In this document: positions 41,560 to 49,114 of the stretch, one piece after another | Numbering within the stretch: position 1 is the stretch's first letter | How the letters are laid out: each line of letters starts with the position of its first letter | Source: Streptomyces sp. HmicA12 | Lineage (GTDB): Bacteria; Actinomycetota; Actinomycetes; Streptomycetales; Streptomycetaceae | Reading direction: 5' to 3' | DNA: 64,000 nucleotides | Assembly (NCBI RefSeq): GCF_000373565.1 | Contig: NZ_KB891849.1 | Location: 62,001 to 126,000, forward strand | The notes under the pieces: model-generated | Databases searched by the model: none | Told to the model about the DNA's origin: nothing | The model's input: the letters and a program-made list of their open reading frames with translations, nothing else | Program-made: the position numbers and the translations under genes

Positions 41560-42806
41560 GCCGCCTGATCCTGCGCCGGGCCCGCGTGGAGAACGCGGCG
41601 GCGCCCCGCGACCTCCTCATCGAGGACGGGGTCGTCCGCACCGTGGGCACGGTTCCCGACACGGAGGTCGGCGAGAGCATCGACTGCGCGGGCCGCATCG
41701 TCCTGCCCGGCTTCGTCGAACCCCATCTCCACCTGGACAAGGCCCTGTTGGACGCCGTCCGCCCGAACCCCGACGGCACCCTGGCCGGCGCCATCGCGGT
41801 GACGGGAGAGCTGAAGCGGGCCTTCACCCACACCGACGTGCGCGACCGCGCCCGCACGGTCCTCGAGACAGCGATCCGCAACGGCACGACCCTGATCCGC
41901 GCCCACCCCGACGTCGACCCCGTCGCGGGCCTCCTCGGCGTCGAGGTGCTCATCGAACTGCGGGAGAAGTACCGGCAGTTGGTGGACCTCCAGATCGTGG
42001 CGTTCCCCCAGGAGGGCATCTTCCGCTCCCCCGGCACGGAGAAGCTCCTCACGGCGGCGATCACCGCGGGCGCGGACGTCGTCGGCGGCTGCCCCTACAA
42101 CGAGGACTCCCTCGCCGACGCCCACCGCCACGTGGAACTCGTCCTGGACCTGGCCGCCGAGCACGGCCTGCCCGCCGATCTGCACGCGGACTTCGCGGAC
42201 GACGCGAGCGATCCCCGGTACGCGCTCGCCGAGTTCATCGCGGAGCAGACCGCCCGCCGCGGCCTGTCCGGACGGGTCGCGATCGGCCACGCCACCTCCC
42301 TCGCGGGCCGCCCGCCGGCCGACCGCGCCCGGGCGCTGGCGGCACTCGCCGAGGCGGGCGTCGCCGTGGTCCCCCTCCCCGCGACGGACCTGCACCTCGG
42401 CGGCCGCCACGACACGACGGCGACGCGCCGCGGCATCGCCCCGGTCCGCGAACTCTGGGCCGCGGGCGTCCTGGCGGCCTGCTCCTCCAACAACATCCGC
42501 AACGCCTTCACCCCGTACGGCAGCGCCGACGCCCTGGACACGGCGCTGCTGCTCGCCCAGACCGGCCATCTCTCGGGCCCCACCGACCTGGCCCGCGTCC
42601 TGCGCATGATCACGTACGACGCGGCCCGGGTGACCGGCACGGCCGACGACTACGGGATCCGCCCGGGGGCCCGCGCCGACCTGGTGGTCCTGGACTCGAC
42701 CACGTACGACGACATCGTCCTGGACCGCCCCGACCGCGCCTACGTCATCAAGGCGGGCCGCGTCGTGGCGCGCACCACCCGCACCACCGAACTGCTGGCC
42801 CCGTAA
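41556..42806 (+). CDS. Cytosine-deaminase-like amidohydrolase with altered active site (YahJ-like)
   Basis: A 416-residue amidohydrolase barrel. Compared by eye with E. coli cytosine deaminase, the metal ligands His57/His59 (EPHLHLDKA), His210 (LHADFADD) and the catalytic His245 (IGHATSLA) are kept. The deaminase Glu is Phe213, and the metal/catalytic Asp is Asn312 (SSNNIRNAF). This argues against plain cytosine deamination; it may be a hydrolase with a different mechanism or a ring-opening enzyme. GTG start, 4-bp overlap with the formamidase gene. In E. coli the related yahJ lies in the yah locus with fdrA-like genes. Confidence 0.85.
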   Translation: MSRLILRRARVENAAAPRDLLIEDGVVRTVGTVPDTEVGESIDCAGRIVLPGFVEPHLHLDKALLDAVRPNPDGTLAGAIAVTGELKRAFTHTDVRDRARTVLETAIRNGTTLIRAHPDVDPVAGLLGVEVLIELREKYRQLVDLQIVAFPQEGIFRSPGTEKLLTAAITAGADVVGGCPYNEDSLADAHRHVELVLDLAAEHGLPADLHADFADDASDPRYALAEFIAEQTARRGLSGRVAIGHATSLAGRPPADRARALAALAEAGVAVVPLPATDLHLGGRHDTTATRRGIAPVRELWAAGVLAACSSNNIRNAFTPYGSADALDTALLLAQTGHLSGPTDLARVLRMITYDAARVTGTADDYGIRPGARADLVVLDSTTYDDIVLDRPDRAYVIKAGRVVARTTRTTELLAP

Positions 42807-42882
42807 AGCCAGTTGCCCGAACGAGAACCCGCACGGCACCCGCGCACCCTGCCAACCCTTCCCCCTCCGCCAAGGAGTCCCC

Positions 42883-43455
42883 ATGCGCGAACGCCTCCCG
42901 CACGAAATCGTCGCCTCCGTACTCGCCGGGCTCACGGCGTTCATCGGCGGCAACGCGCTCCATCTGCCGCCCTGGGCGATCTTCATCTCGTGGGCGGGCA
43001 CGTTCCTGCTCGGTGGCCCGAACCTGACGAACGCCAAGCGGCTCTGGCTCGCGATGCCCGCGGGCTCGACGTTCGCCCTGGTGATCGTGGTGATCGAGAA
43101 CCACGCGGGCACGGCCTTCGGCGAGGGCCAGTGGGCCCGCAACGCCTTCCAGGCCCTGGTCATCCTCGTGGTCAACAGCGCCCTGATGTACGCGGGCCGG
43201 CTGAAGGCGCTGTCCCTCGTCCCCGGCATGTTCTTCGGTTTCGCGAGCTACTTCGCCACGTACTTCGGCGGCTTCGGCCACGACGCAGGGAACATCTGGT
43301 CCGCCTGGATCAGCGTCGTCGCCATGAACGCGCTGGGCCCGGTCTTCGCGTACCTGTCGACGAAGCTGACGTTCCCGACGGAAGACGACCGGCCGGCCAC
43401 GACAGTGCCGCACCCGGCGACGGAGTCCGGGACCCAGCAGGCCCAGCAGGCCTAG
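42883..43455 (+). CDS. DUF1097 membrane protein (YahC-like)
   Basis: A 190-residue membrane protein with about five helices (IVASVLAGLTAFIGGNALHLPPWAIFISWAG; LWLAMPAGSTFALVIVVI; AFQALVILVVNSALMYAG; LSLVPGMFFGFASYFATYFGGFG; AWISVVAMNALGPVFAY) and a soluble tail. DUF1097 includes E. coli YahC; a transport role for the substrate of the cluster is likely but unproven. Its TAG lies within a CTAG shared with the stop of the convergent barstar gene. Confidence 0.85.
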   Translation: MRERLPHEIVASVLAGLTAFIGGNALHLPPWAIFISWAGTFLLGGPNLTNAKRLWLAMPAGSTFALVIVVIENHAGTAFGEGQWARNAFQALVILVVNSALMYAGRLKALSLVPGMFFGFASYFATYFGGFGHDAGNIWSAWISVVAMNALGPVFAYLSTKLTFPTEDDRPATTVPHPATESGTQQAQQA

Positions 43456-43769
43456 AACGGCTGGAAGGCGCCCAGCGCCAGCGTCACGCGCACCGCGCCG
43501 GCCTGTTCGAAGATCTCCTGGGCGATGTCCCACTGGTCCGGCGCCCGACGCGCGTAGTCCCGCCACCCGCTGACGACGAGCACGAGTCCGCGTCCGGCGG
43601 CCTCCGGCAGTTGCCCGGGGTCGCCGAGCGCGTCGGCGAGCGCGTCCCAGTTCCGCCCGAACCACTGCGGCAGGTCGAGGGCGGCGGCACAGCGGTCCAT
43701 GAAGCCGGCCTTGTCCGCGACCCCGTCGAGGTCGAGCACCCGGACCGTCCAGTCACCGCTCCCGCTCAT
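43452..43769 (-). CDS. Barstar-family RNase inhibitor
   Basis: A 105-residue barstar (VRVLDLDGVADKAGFMDRCAAALDLPQWFGRNWDALADALGD). The two Asp residues in NWDALADAL match the barnase-contacting Asp35/Asp39 of barstar. It is cytoplasmic and should neutralise the guanyl RNase encoded directly upstream, whose stop overlaps its ATG by 4 bp. The stop codon shares CTAG with the opposing DUF1097 gene. Confidence 0.9.
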   Translation of the reverse strand: MSGSGDWTVRVLDLDGVADKAGFMDRCAAALDLPQWFGRNWDALADALGDPGQLPEAAGRGLVLVVSGWRDYARRAPDQWDIAQEIFEQAGAVRVTLALGAFQPF

Positions 43770-44137
43770 CGCAGCACCACCTTGAACGACTCGTAATGGT
43801 CATCGGTGTAGTACGTCTCCCCGGCGTCCCCGGTGACGATGCGCCGCGCCCCGCGGTCCCGGGAGCCCGGCGTGGGCACGGTGTACTCGTGGTAGTAGCC
43901 GCGCTCGTGCCGCGGCAACTCCCGTTCGTAGTTCCCGAAGACGCTGCCGTCCTTCTCGTACGGGAACGGCCCGCCCCGGTCGATGAGGGTGAGCGTCCGC
44001 CGCGCCTCGACGGGCAGCCGGCTCGCCCGCACGGTGGCCATGCCGGAACCCGAGCCGGACTCGGAGCAGCCGACCAGCAGGACGCAGCAGGCCAGCAGCA
44101 GACAGAGAAGGCGGACCAGTCGAAGCCGGGGCAGCAT
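43766..44137 (-). CDS. Guanyl-specific ribonuclease (RNase Sa/N1 family), predicted lipoprotein
   Basis: A 123-residue protein. The mature part matches RNase Sa closely: LPVEARRTLTLIDRGGPFPY, YYHEYTVPTPG, RGARRIVTG, YYTDDHYESF. The catalytic triad of RNase Sa corresponds to Glu84, Arg95 and His114, all present. Residues 1-24 form a signal peptide ending in LVGC, a valid lipobox, so the enzyme may be lipid-anchored outside the membrane instead of released. It is followed immediately by its barstar. Confidence 0.88.
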   Translation of the reverse strand: MLPRLRLVRLLCLLLACCVLLVGCSESGSGSGMATVRASRLPVEARRTLTLIDRGGPFPYEKDGSVFGNYERELPRHERGYYHEYTVPTPGSRDRGARRIVTGDAGETYYTDDHYESFKVVLR

Positions 44138-44179
44138 GCCCTGATGCTGTCAGAAGTCGGCTGCTCCGGCGATCGAGGA

Positions 44180-44202
44180 GCGGGGCCCTGGGCGGGCCCC
44201 GC
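44180..44202 (-). terminator. Terminator after the SorC gene
   Basis: GCGGGGCCC and GGGCCCCGC (9-bp perfect stem, 5-nt loop) lie 5 bp beyond the SorC stop and in front of the RNase gene. Confidence 0.7.
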
Positions 44203-44206
44203 GACC

Positions 44207-45226
44207 TCACACTCCGTCGGGGTCGGCCCGCTGGAGCGCGGGCTTCGGCGTCGACCCTGCCGTCAGCAGGTGATCGGCCGCGGAGGTGTCGGTGACCAGG
44301 CTGGTCACGAGGCCCGACCGCAGCACGGCGTCGATGGCGGCGGCCTTGCGCTGCCCACCCGCGATCGCCACGACTTCCGGTATCCGCCGGAGGCGGTCCG
44401 CCTCGACGGTGATGCACCGCTCACCCAGGTCCCGCCCGACCCGACGCCCCTGGGCGTCGAAGAGGTGGGCCGACATCTCGGCCGCGACACCCAGCGAGGC
44501 GTAGTGCGCGCGCTCCTCGTCGCTGAGCATGTCGTGCACGGTGGAGATGCCCGGCTCCCAGGAGCCGATGGACACGCACGCCACGGTGACCTTGTCGAAG
44601 TACTCGAAGGCGCGGGCGATCCCGGTCTGGTTGCGCAGCGCGGCCGCGGTGGCCTCGTCCGGCAGCAGCATCGGCGCGTAGATCGGGTGGGCGTCGCCGC
44701 CCGAGACCTGCGCGGCGCGCCGTACGGCCTCGACGGAGCCGCGCTCCGCCGTCCCGGCGTCGTACACACCGGTCAGCTGCACGACGGTGCACGGCGGCAG
44801 CCGGTCGAGCGCCGCCGCCATGTGGATGGTGGACCGGCCCCACGCGAGGCCGAGCACATCGCCTTCGGTGACGAGCTCGCCGAGCAGGTCGGCGGCGACC
44901 TCGCCGAGGTTCTCGGGGTCGGGCGACTCCTCGGCCTCGGCCGGCGACTCGACGACCACCACGTGCCGCAGGCCGTAACGGGCACGCAGCGCGTCGGAGC
45001 GCTCGGCGTCCAGCTCGGCCGGGACCCGGATCTCGATCCGTACGAGATCCCGCTCCAGGGCGGTCTCCAGGACCCGGGCCACCTTGAAGCGGCTGACGCC
45101 GAACTCCTCGGCGATCTGGATCTTGGACTTGCCCTCGAGATAGAAGCGGCGGGCCATGGCCGCCGCCTGCATCAGCTCCGCGGGTCCCATCCGCAGGGCT
45201 GCGCGTCCCGCCGATGATGCGGACAC
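44207..45226 (-). CDS. SorC/DeoR-type sugar-binding transcriptional regulator
   Basis: A 339-residue regulator: an N-terminal helix-turn-helix (ARRFYLEGKSKIQIAEEFGVSRFKVARVLETAL) and a phospho-sugar-binding SorC domain (GDVLGLAWGRSTIHMAAALDRL; VVQLTGVYDAGTAERGSVEAVRRAA; VVAIAGGQRKAAAIDAVLRSG). It lies 190 bp behind rpe on the same strand and may sense a pentose or related phosphate. Related sequences GGATACGCCGTTC and, inverted, GGATACATGAACGCCGTTC in the gap 45227-45416 could hold its operator. Confidence 0.9.
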   Translation of the reverse strand: MSASSAGRAALRMGPAELMQAAAMARRFYLEGKSKIQIAEEFGVSRFKVARVLETALERDLVRIEIRVPAELDAERSDALRARYGLRHVVVVESPAEAEESPDPENLGEVAADLLGELVTEGDVLGLAWGRSTIHMAAALDRLPPCTVVQLTGVYDAGTAERGSVEAVRRAAQVSGGDAHPIYAPMLLPDEATAAALRNQTGIARAFEYFDKVTVACVSIGSWEPGISTVHDMLSDEERAHYASLGVAAEMSAHLFDAQGRRVGRDLGERCITVEADRLRRIPEVVAIAGGQRKAAAIDAVLRSGLVTSLVTDTSAADHLLTAGSTPKPALQRADPDGV

Positions 45227-45416
45227 GGCGATCTCCTCACTGCTCTTTCTTCACGACTCACACGACAACACGGGCGACATCAGTGGGCCACGGCGTTCGA
45301 CACACAGACCGCGCCCACTGCACGCACTACTGTTCACAACCTGGATACGCCGTTCATCCTTGCAGATCCTGCGGGCTTGATCAGCCCTGATGGAACGGCG
45401 TTCATGTATCCGTGGC

Positions 45417-46103
45417 TCAGTGGTCGCACGCCCAGGAGGCCGACGACGTCGCCCCCGCGGCCTGCTCGCGCAGCGCACGGACCGCCTCGGCCGGGTCGTT
45501 CGCCCCGTATACGGCCGAACCGGCGACGAAGACATCGGCTCCGGCCTCCGCGCACCGCTCGATGGTGGACGCCGAGACACCGCCGTCGACCTGCAACCAC
45601 AGCTCGAGCCCGTGCTTGGAGATCAGTTCACGCGTCCGCCGGATCTTCGGCAGCATGATGTCCAGGAACGCCTGCCCGCCGAAGCCCGGCTCAACCGTCA
45701 TGATCAACAACATGTCGAGCTCGGGGAGCAGATCCTCGTACGGCTCGATGGGCGTGGCCGGCCTGAGCGCCATGGAGGCGCGGGCGCCCTTGGCGCGGAT
45801 CTCGCGCGCGAGGCGGACCGGCGCGTGGGCGGCCTCGGCGTGGAAGGTGACGGACCCGGCCCCCGCTTCGACGTACTGCGGCGCCCAGCGATCGGGGTCC
45901 TCGATCATCAGATGGCAGTCCAGCGGGGTCTCCGTCGCGCGCGCCAGCGACTCTACGATCGGAACCCCCAGGGTGAGGTTCGGAACGAAGTGGTTGTCCA
46001 TGACGTCGACATGGAGCCAGTCGGCGCCTTCGACGGCCTTCGCCTCGTCGGCGAGGCGGGCGAAGTCCGCGGAGAGGATGCTCGGGTTGATCTGAACGGC
46101 CAT
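45417..46103 (-). CDS. rpe: Ribulose-phosphate 3-epimerase
   Basis: A 228-residue TIM barrel (INPSILSADFARLADEAKAVEGADWLHVDVMDNHFVPNLTLG) with the metal-binding His/Asp in HVDVMDNHFVPN and MTVEPGFGGQAFL, and the phosphate loop GSAVYGANDP. It interconverts ribulose 5-phosphate and xylulose 5-phosphate in the pentose phosphate pathway. ATG 46103 is the family start; the frame continues upstream without function. Confidence 0.95.
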   Translation of the reverse strand: MAVQINPSILSADFARLADEAKAVEGADWLHVDVMDNHFVPNLTLGVPIVESLARATETPLDCHLMIEDPDRWAPQYVEAGAGSVTFHAEAAHAPVRLAREIRAKGARASMALRPATPIEPYEDLLPELDMLLIMTVEPGFGGQAFLDIMLPKIRRTRELISKHGLELWLQVDGGVSASTIERCAEAGADVFVAGSAVYGANDPAEAVRALREQAAGATSSASWACDH

Positions 46104-46193
46104 GCCCCAAGACTGCCATGCCCGCCGCCGCTTTCCCGCCTCGGTCTGGACCAGTCCCGCATACCGATGCCGAGCCGTGCCCTCGCGTGCCAT

Positions 46194-46208
46194 TGTGGGC
46201 GGCCCACA
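46194..46208. promoter_or_regulatory. Short palindrome between rpe and the MMPL gene
   Basis: TGTGGGC-G-GCCCACA is a perfect 7-bp inverted repeat in the 149-bp gap between two divergent genes, 45 bp before the MMPL start. A possible operator. Confidence 0.3.
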
Positions 46209-46252
46209 GCACGTACACAGCAGGCAACCGCGCAGACGCAGCGGGGGGCGCC

Positions 46253-48424
46253 ATGGCGGACGTACAGGACGCGGACGTACAGGACGAGGGGATCCGGCGG
46301 CGCGGGGTGGCGTGGCTGGTGTGCGGGCGGCGCAGCAAGTGGCTGATGCTGCTGCTGTGGCTGGTGGTCATCGTGGGCACGGCCCCGCTCGCCCAGAAAC
46401 TCACGGACGCGCAGGACAACGACGCGCAGTCCTGGCTGCCCGGCTCGGCCGAGTCCACCCAAGTCCTGGACCTCTCCAAGGACTTCAGGCCGGAGACCAT
46501 CCCCGCCGTCGTGATCTACGCGCGCGACGGCGGCCTCACCGTGGCCGACCGCGCCCGGATCGCCGCCGACGCCCGCCAGATCAAGGAGCTGAGCGACCAC
46601 GGCCTGCGCGGCGCGGAGGCCCGCGGCCCGGTCTTCGACAAGAAGGTCCGCCCGTCGGCGGCGCAGATCCACATCCCGGTGACGATGGACGAGAAGGGCT
46701 GGGAGCGCATCGCCCCGGCGGTGGACTCGGTCCGCGAACGGACAGGTACGTCGACCGGCGGCCTCGCCATCCACATCACGGGACCGGGCGGCACCTCGGC
46801 CGACTTCTCCGAGGCGTTCGAGGGCATCGACTCCACCCTCCTCCTCTCGGCCCTCGGCATCGTGATCGTCATCCTCCTGTTCACCTATCGCAGTCCCACG
46901 TTGCTGCTGGTGCCGGTGGTGAGCGTGGTGGCCGCGCTGTTCACGGCCCAGGCGCTGATCTACCTGCTCGCCGAGCACGCGGGCCTGACCGTGAACGGCC
47001 AGAGCGCGGGCATCCTGACGGTCCTGGTCTTCGGCGCGGGCACCGACTACGCGCTGCTCCTCGTCGCCCGCTACCGGGAGGAGCTGCGGCGCCACGAGGA
47101 CCGCCACGAGGCGATGGCGCTCGCCCTGCACCGGGCGGGCCCTGCCGTCCTGGCCTCGGGCGCCACGGTGGTCCTGAGCATGCTGGTGCTGCTCACCGCC
47201 GAGATGAACTCGACGCGCGGCCTCGGCCCGGTCGCCGCGATCGGCGTCGGGGTCGCCCTGCTCGCGATGCTGACGCTCTTCCCGGCCCTGCTGGTGATCT
47301 TCGGCCGCTGGATCTTCTGGCCCGCGATCCCGCACATGGGGAGCCCGGAACCCACCGAGCACGGCGTCTGGGCCCGCACCGGCCGCCGCATCGCGCGCCG
47401 CCCGCGTGTGGTGTGGGGCGCGACCGCGCTGGCCCTCGCCGCGCTCTCCTTCGGGCTGCTCCAGCTCCGGGCCGAGGGCATCAGCAACGCCGACTCGTTC
47501 ACCGACAAGCCGGACTCCATCGTCGGGCAGGAGGTGTCCGCGACGTACTTCCCGGCGGGCACCGGCGACCCGCTCGTCATCGTCGCGAACCAGGACCGCG
47601 GCGCCCGGGTCACCCGCGCCGTCGCCACCACCGACGGCATCGTCCGCACCAGCATCGGCGTACCGCCGGGCACCAGGGCCGAGGCCGGCGGCCGGGTCCT
47701 CTTCGAGGCCACGACCAGCGACCCGTCCGACAGCCAGGCGGCGCGGGACACGGTGGAGCGGGTGCGCGAGGCCGTGCGCGCCGTTCCCGACGCGGACGCC
47801 AAGGTGGGCGGGGGTCCCGCGGCCCTGCTCGACATGGACCGCGCGACGACCCACGACAACAAACTGGTGATCCCGCTGGTCCTGGTGGTCGTCCTGCTGA
47901 TCCTGGGGCTGCTGCTGCGCGCGCTGGTGGCGCCCCTGCTGCTGATCGGGACCGTGGTCCTGTCCTTCGCCGCGGCCCTCGGCGTCAGCGCGCTCGCCTT
48001 CCGCCATCTCTTCGACTACGCGGGCGAGTCGACGGACTTCCCGCTGTTCGTCTTCGTGTTCCTGGTGGCGCTCGGCATCGACTACAACATCTTCCTCACG
48101 ACCCGCATCCGCGAGGAGGCGATCCGCCAGGGCACCCGCCCCGGCGTCGTCACGGGCCTCGCCGCGACCGGCGCGGTGATCACCTCGGCGGGCCTGGTCC
48201 TGGCCGGCACGTTCGCGGCCCTCGGCACGCTCCCGATGGTGGCGTTCGCGGAGATCGGCTTCGCGGTGGCGCTGGGGGTGCTCCTGGACACGTTCATCGT
48301 GCGGTCGGTCCTGGTGACGGCCCTGTTCCTGGATGCCGGGCCCAAGGTGTGGTGGCCGCACCCCTTGTCGACATCGGACCCGGCTCCTCCGAGCGCGCCC
48401 CCTCCGGGCCCGTCCGGCGATTGA
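46253..48424 (+). CDS. MMPL-family (RND) transporter
   Basis: A 723-residue protein with two repeats of one helix, a large extracytoplasmic domain and five helices. MMPL signatures are GTDYALLLVARYREELRR in the first half and LGIDYNIFLTTRIREEAIRQG in the second, holding the proton-relay Asp-Tyr pairs. The family exports lipids, siderophores or drugs. ATG 46253 is chosen because a G-rich ribosome site precedes it; an ATG at 46118 would add 45 non-conserved residues. Confidence 0.9.
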   Translation: MADVQDADVQDEGIRRRGVAWLVCGRRSKWLMLLLWLVVIVGTAPLAQKLTDAQDNDAQSWLPGSAESTQVLDLSKDFRPETIPAVVIYARDGGLTVADRARIAADARQIKELSDHGLRGAEARGPVFDKKVRPSAAQIHIPVTMDEKGWERIAPAVDSVRERTGTSTGGLAIHITGPGGTSADFSEAFEGIDSTLLLSALGIVIVILLFTYRSPTLLLVPVVSVVAALFTAQALIYLLAEHAGLTVNGQSAGILTVLVFGAGTDYALLLVARYREELRRHEDRHEAMALALHRAGPAVLASGATVVLSMLVLLTAEMNSTRGLGPVAAIGVGVALLAMLTLFPALLVIFGRWIFWPAIPHMGSPEPTEHGVWARTGRRIARRPRVVWGATALALAALSFGLLQLRAEGISNADSFTDKPDSIVGQEVSATYFPAGTGDPLVIVANQDRGARVTRAVATTDGIVRTSIGVPPGTRAEAGGRVLFEATTSDPSDSQAARDTVERVREAVRAVPDADAKVGGGPAALLDMDRATTHDNKLVIPLVLVVVLLILGLLLRALVAPLLLIGTVVLSFAAALGVSALAFRHLFDYAGESTDFPLFVFVFLVALGIDYNIFLTTRIREEAIRQGTRPGVVTGLAATGAVITSAGLVLAGTFAALGTLPMVAFAEIGFAVALGVLLDTFIVRSVLVTALFLDAGPKVWWPHPLSTSDPAPPSAPPPGPSGD

Positions 48425-48526
48425 GAACCGGGGCACGTCCCCATGACCATGAAGTCGTCGGGCCGATGAGTTTCCCGCGCCTCACCGGTCTGTACGCGTG
48501 AGACCGACTCACGGAAGGCCGGCGCC

Positions 48527-49090
48527 ATGCGGAAACTGATCTACGGCATGAACCTGTCCCTGGACGGCTACATCGCCGCGCCCGGCGACGACATCGGCTG
48601 GAGCGTGCCGAGCGACGAGCTGTTCCAGTTCTGGTCCGACCAGCTGCGGGCCACCGACCTGACGCTGTACGGGCGCAAGCTGTGGCGGACGATGAGCTCC
48701 TACTGGCCGACCGGCGACCAGCAGCCGGGCGCCACCCCGGCGGAGACCGAGTTCGCGCGCCGCTGGCGGGACATGTCGAAGGTGGTGTTCTCCTCGACGA
48801 TCGACAAGGTCGACTGGAACACCCGCCTGGTCACCGGCGACGCGGTCACCGAGATCACCCGGCTCAAGGCCGAGGACGGCGGCCCGATGGACATCGGCGG
48901 CGCCACGCTCGCCGGGGCGGCCATGCGGGCCGGGCTGATCGACGAGTACGTGCTGGCCACCGCGCCGGTCCTGGTGGGCGGCGGCACGCCGTTCTTCGCC
49001 GCGCTGGACAGCTGGGCGAACCTGAACCTGGTGGAGACGCGGACGTTTCCCGGCGGCGTGGTCCTGACCAGGTACGAGACGAGGCGCTGA
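48527..49090 (+). CDS. Dihydrofolate reductase family protein (RibD C-terminal domain type)
   Basis: A 187-residue protein (KLIYGMNLSLDGYIAAPGDDIGW; TLYGRKLWRTMSSYW; GGPMDIGGATLAGAAMRAGLIDEYVLATAPVLVGGGTPFF). It is the stand-alone RibD_C fold, an NADPH-dependent reductase of unknown substrate; it is not the housekeeping FolA. GGAAGG lies 8 bp before the ATG. Confidence 0.9.
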   Translation: MRKLIYGMNLSLDGYIAAPGDDIGWSVPSDELFQFWSDQLRATDLTLYGRKLWRTMSSYWPTGDQQPGATPAETEFARRWRDMSKVVFSSTIDKVDWNTRLVTGDAVTEITRLKAEDGGPMDIGGATLAGAAMRAGLIDEYVLATAPVLVGGGTPFFAALDSWANLNLVETRTFPGGVVLTRYETRR

Positions 49091-49114
49091 GCACCCCGCA
49101 GCGCACACGCCCGC

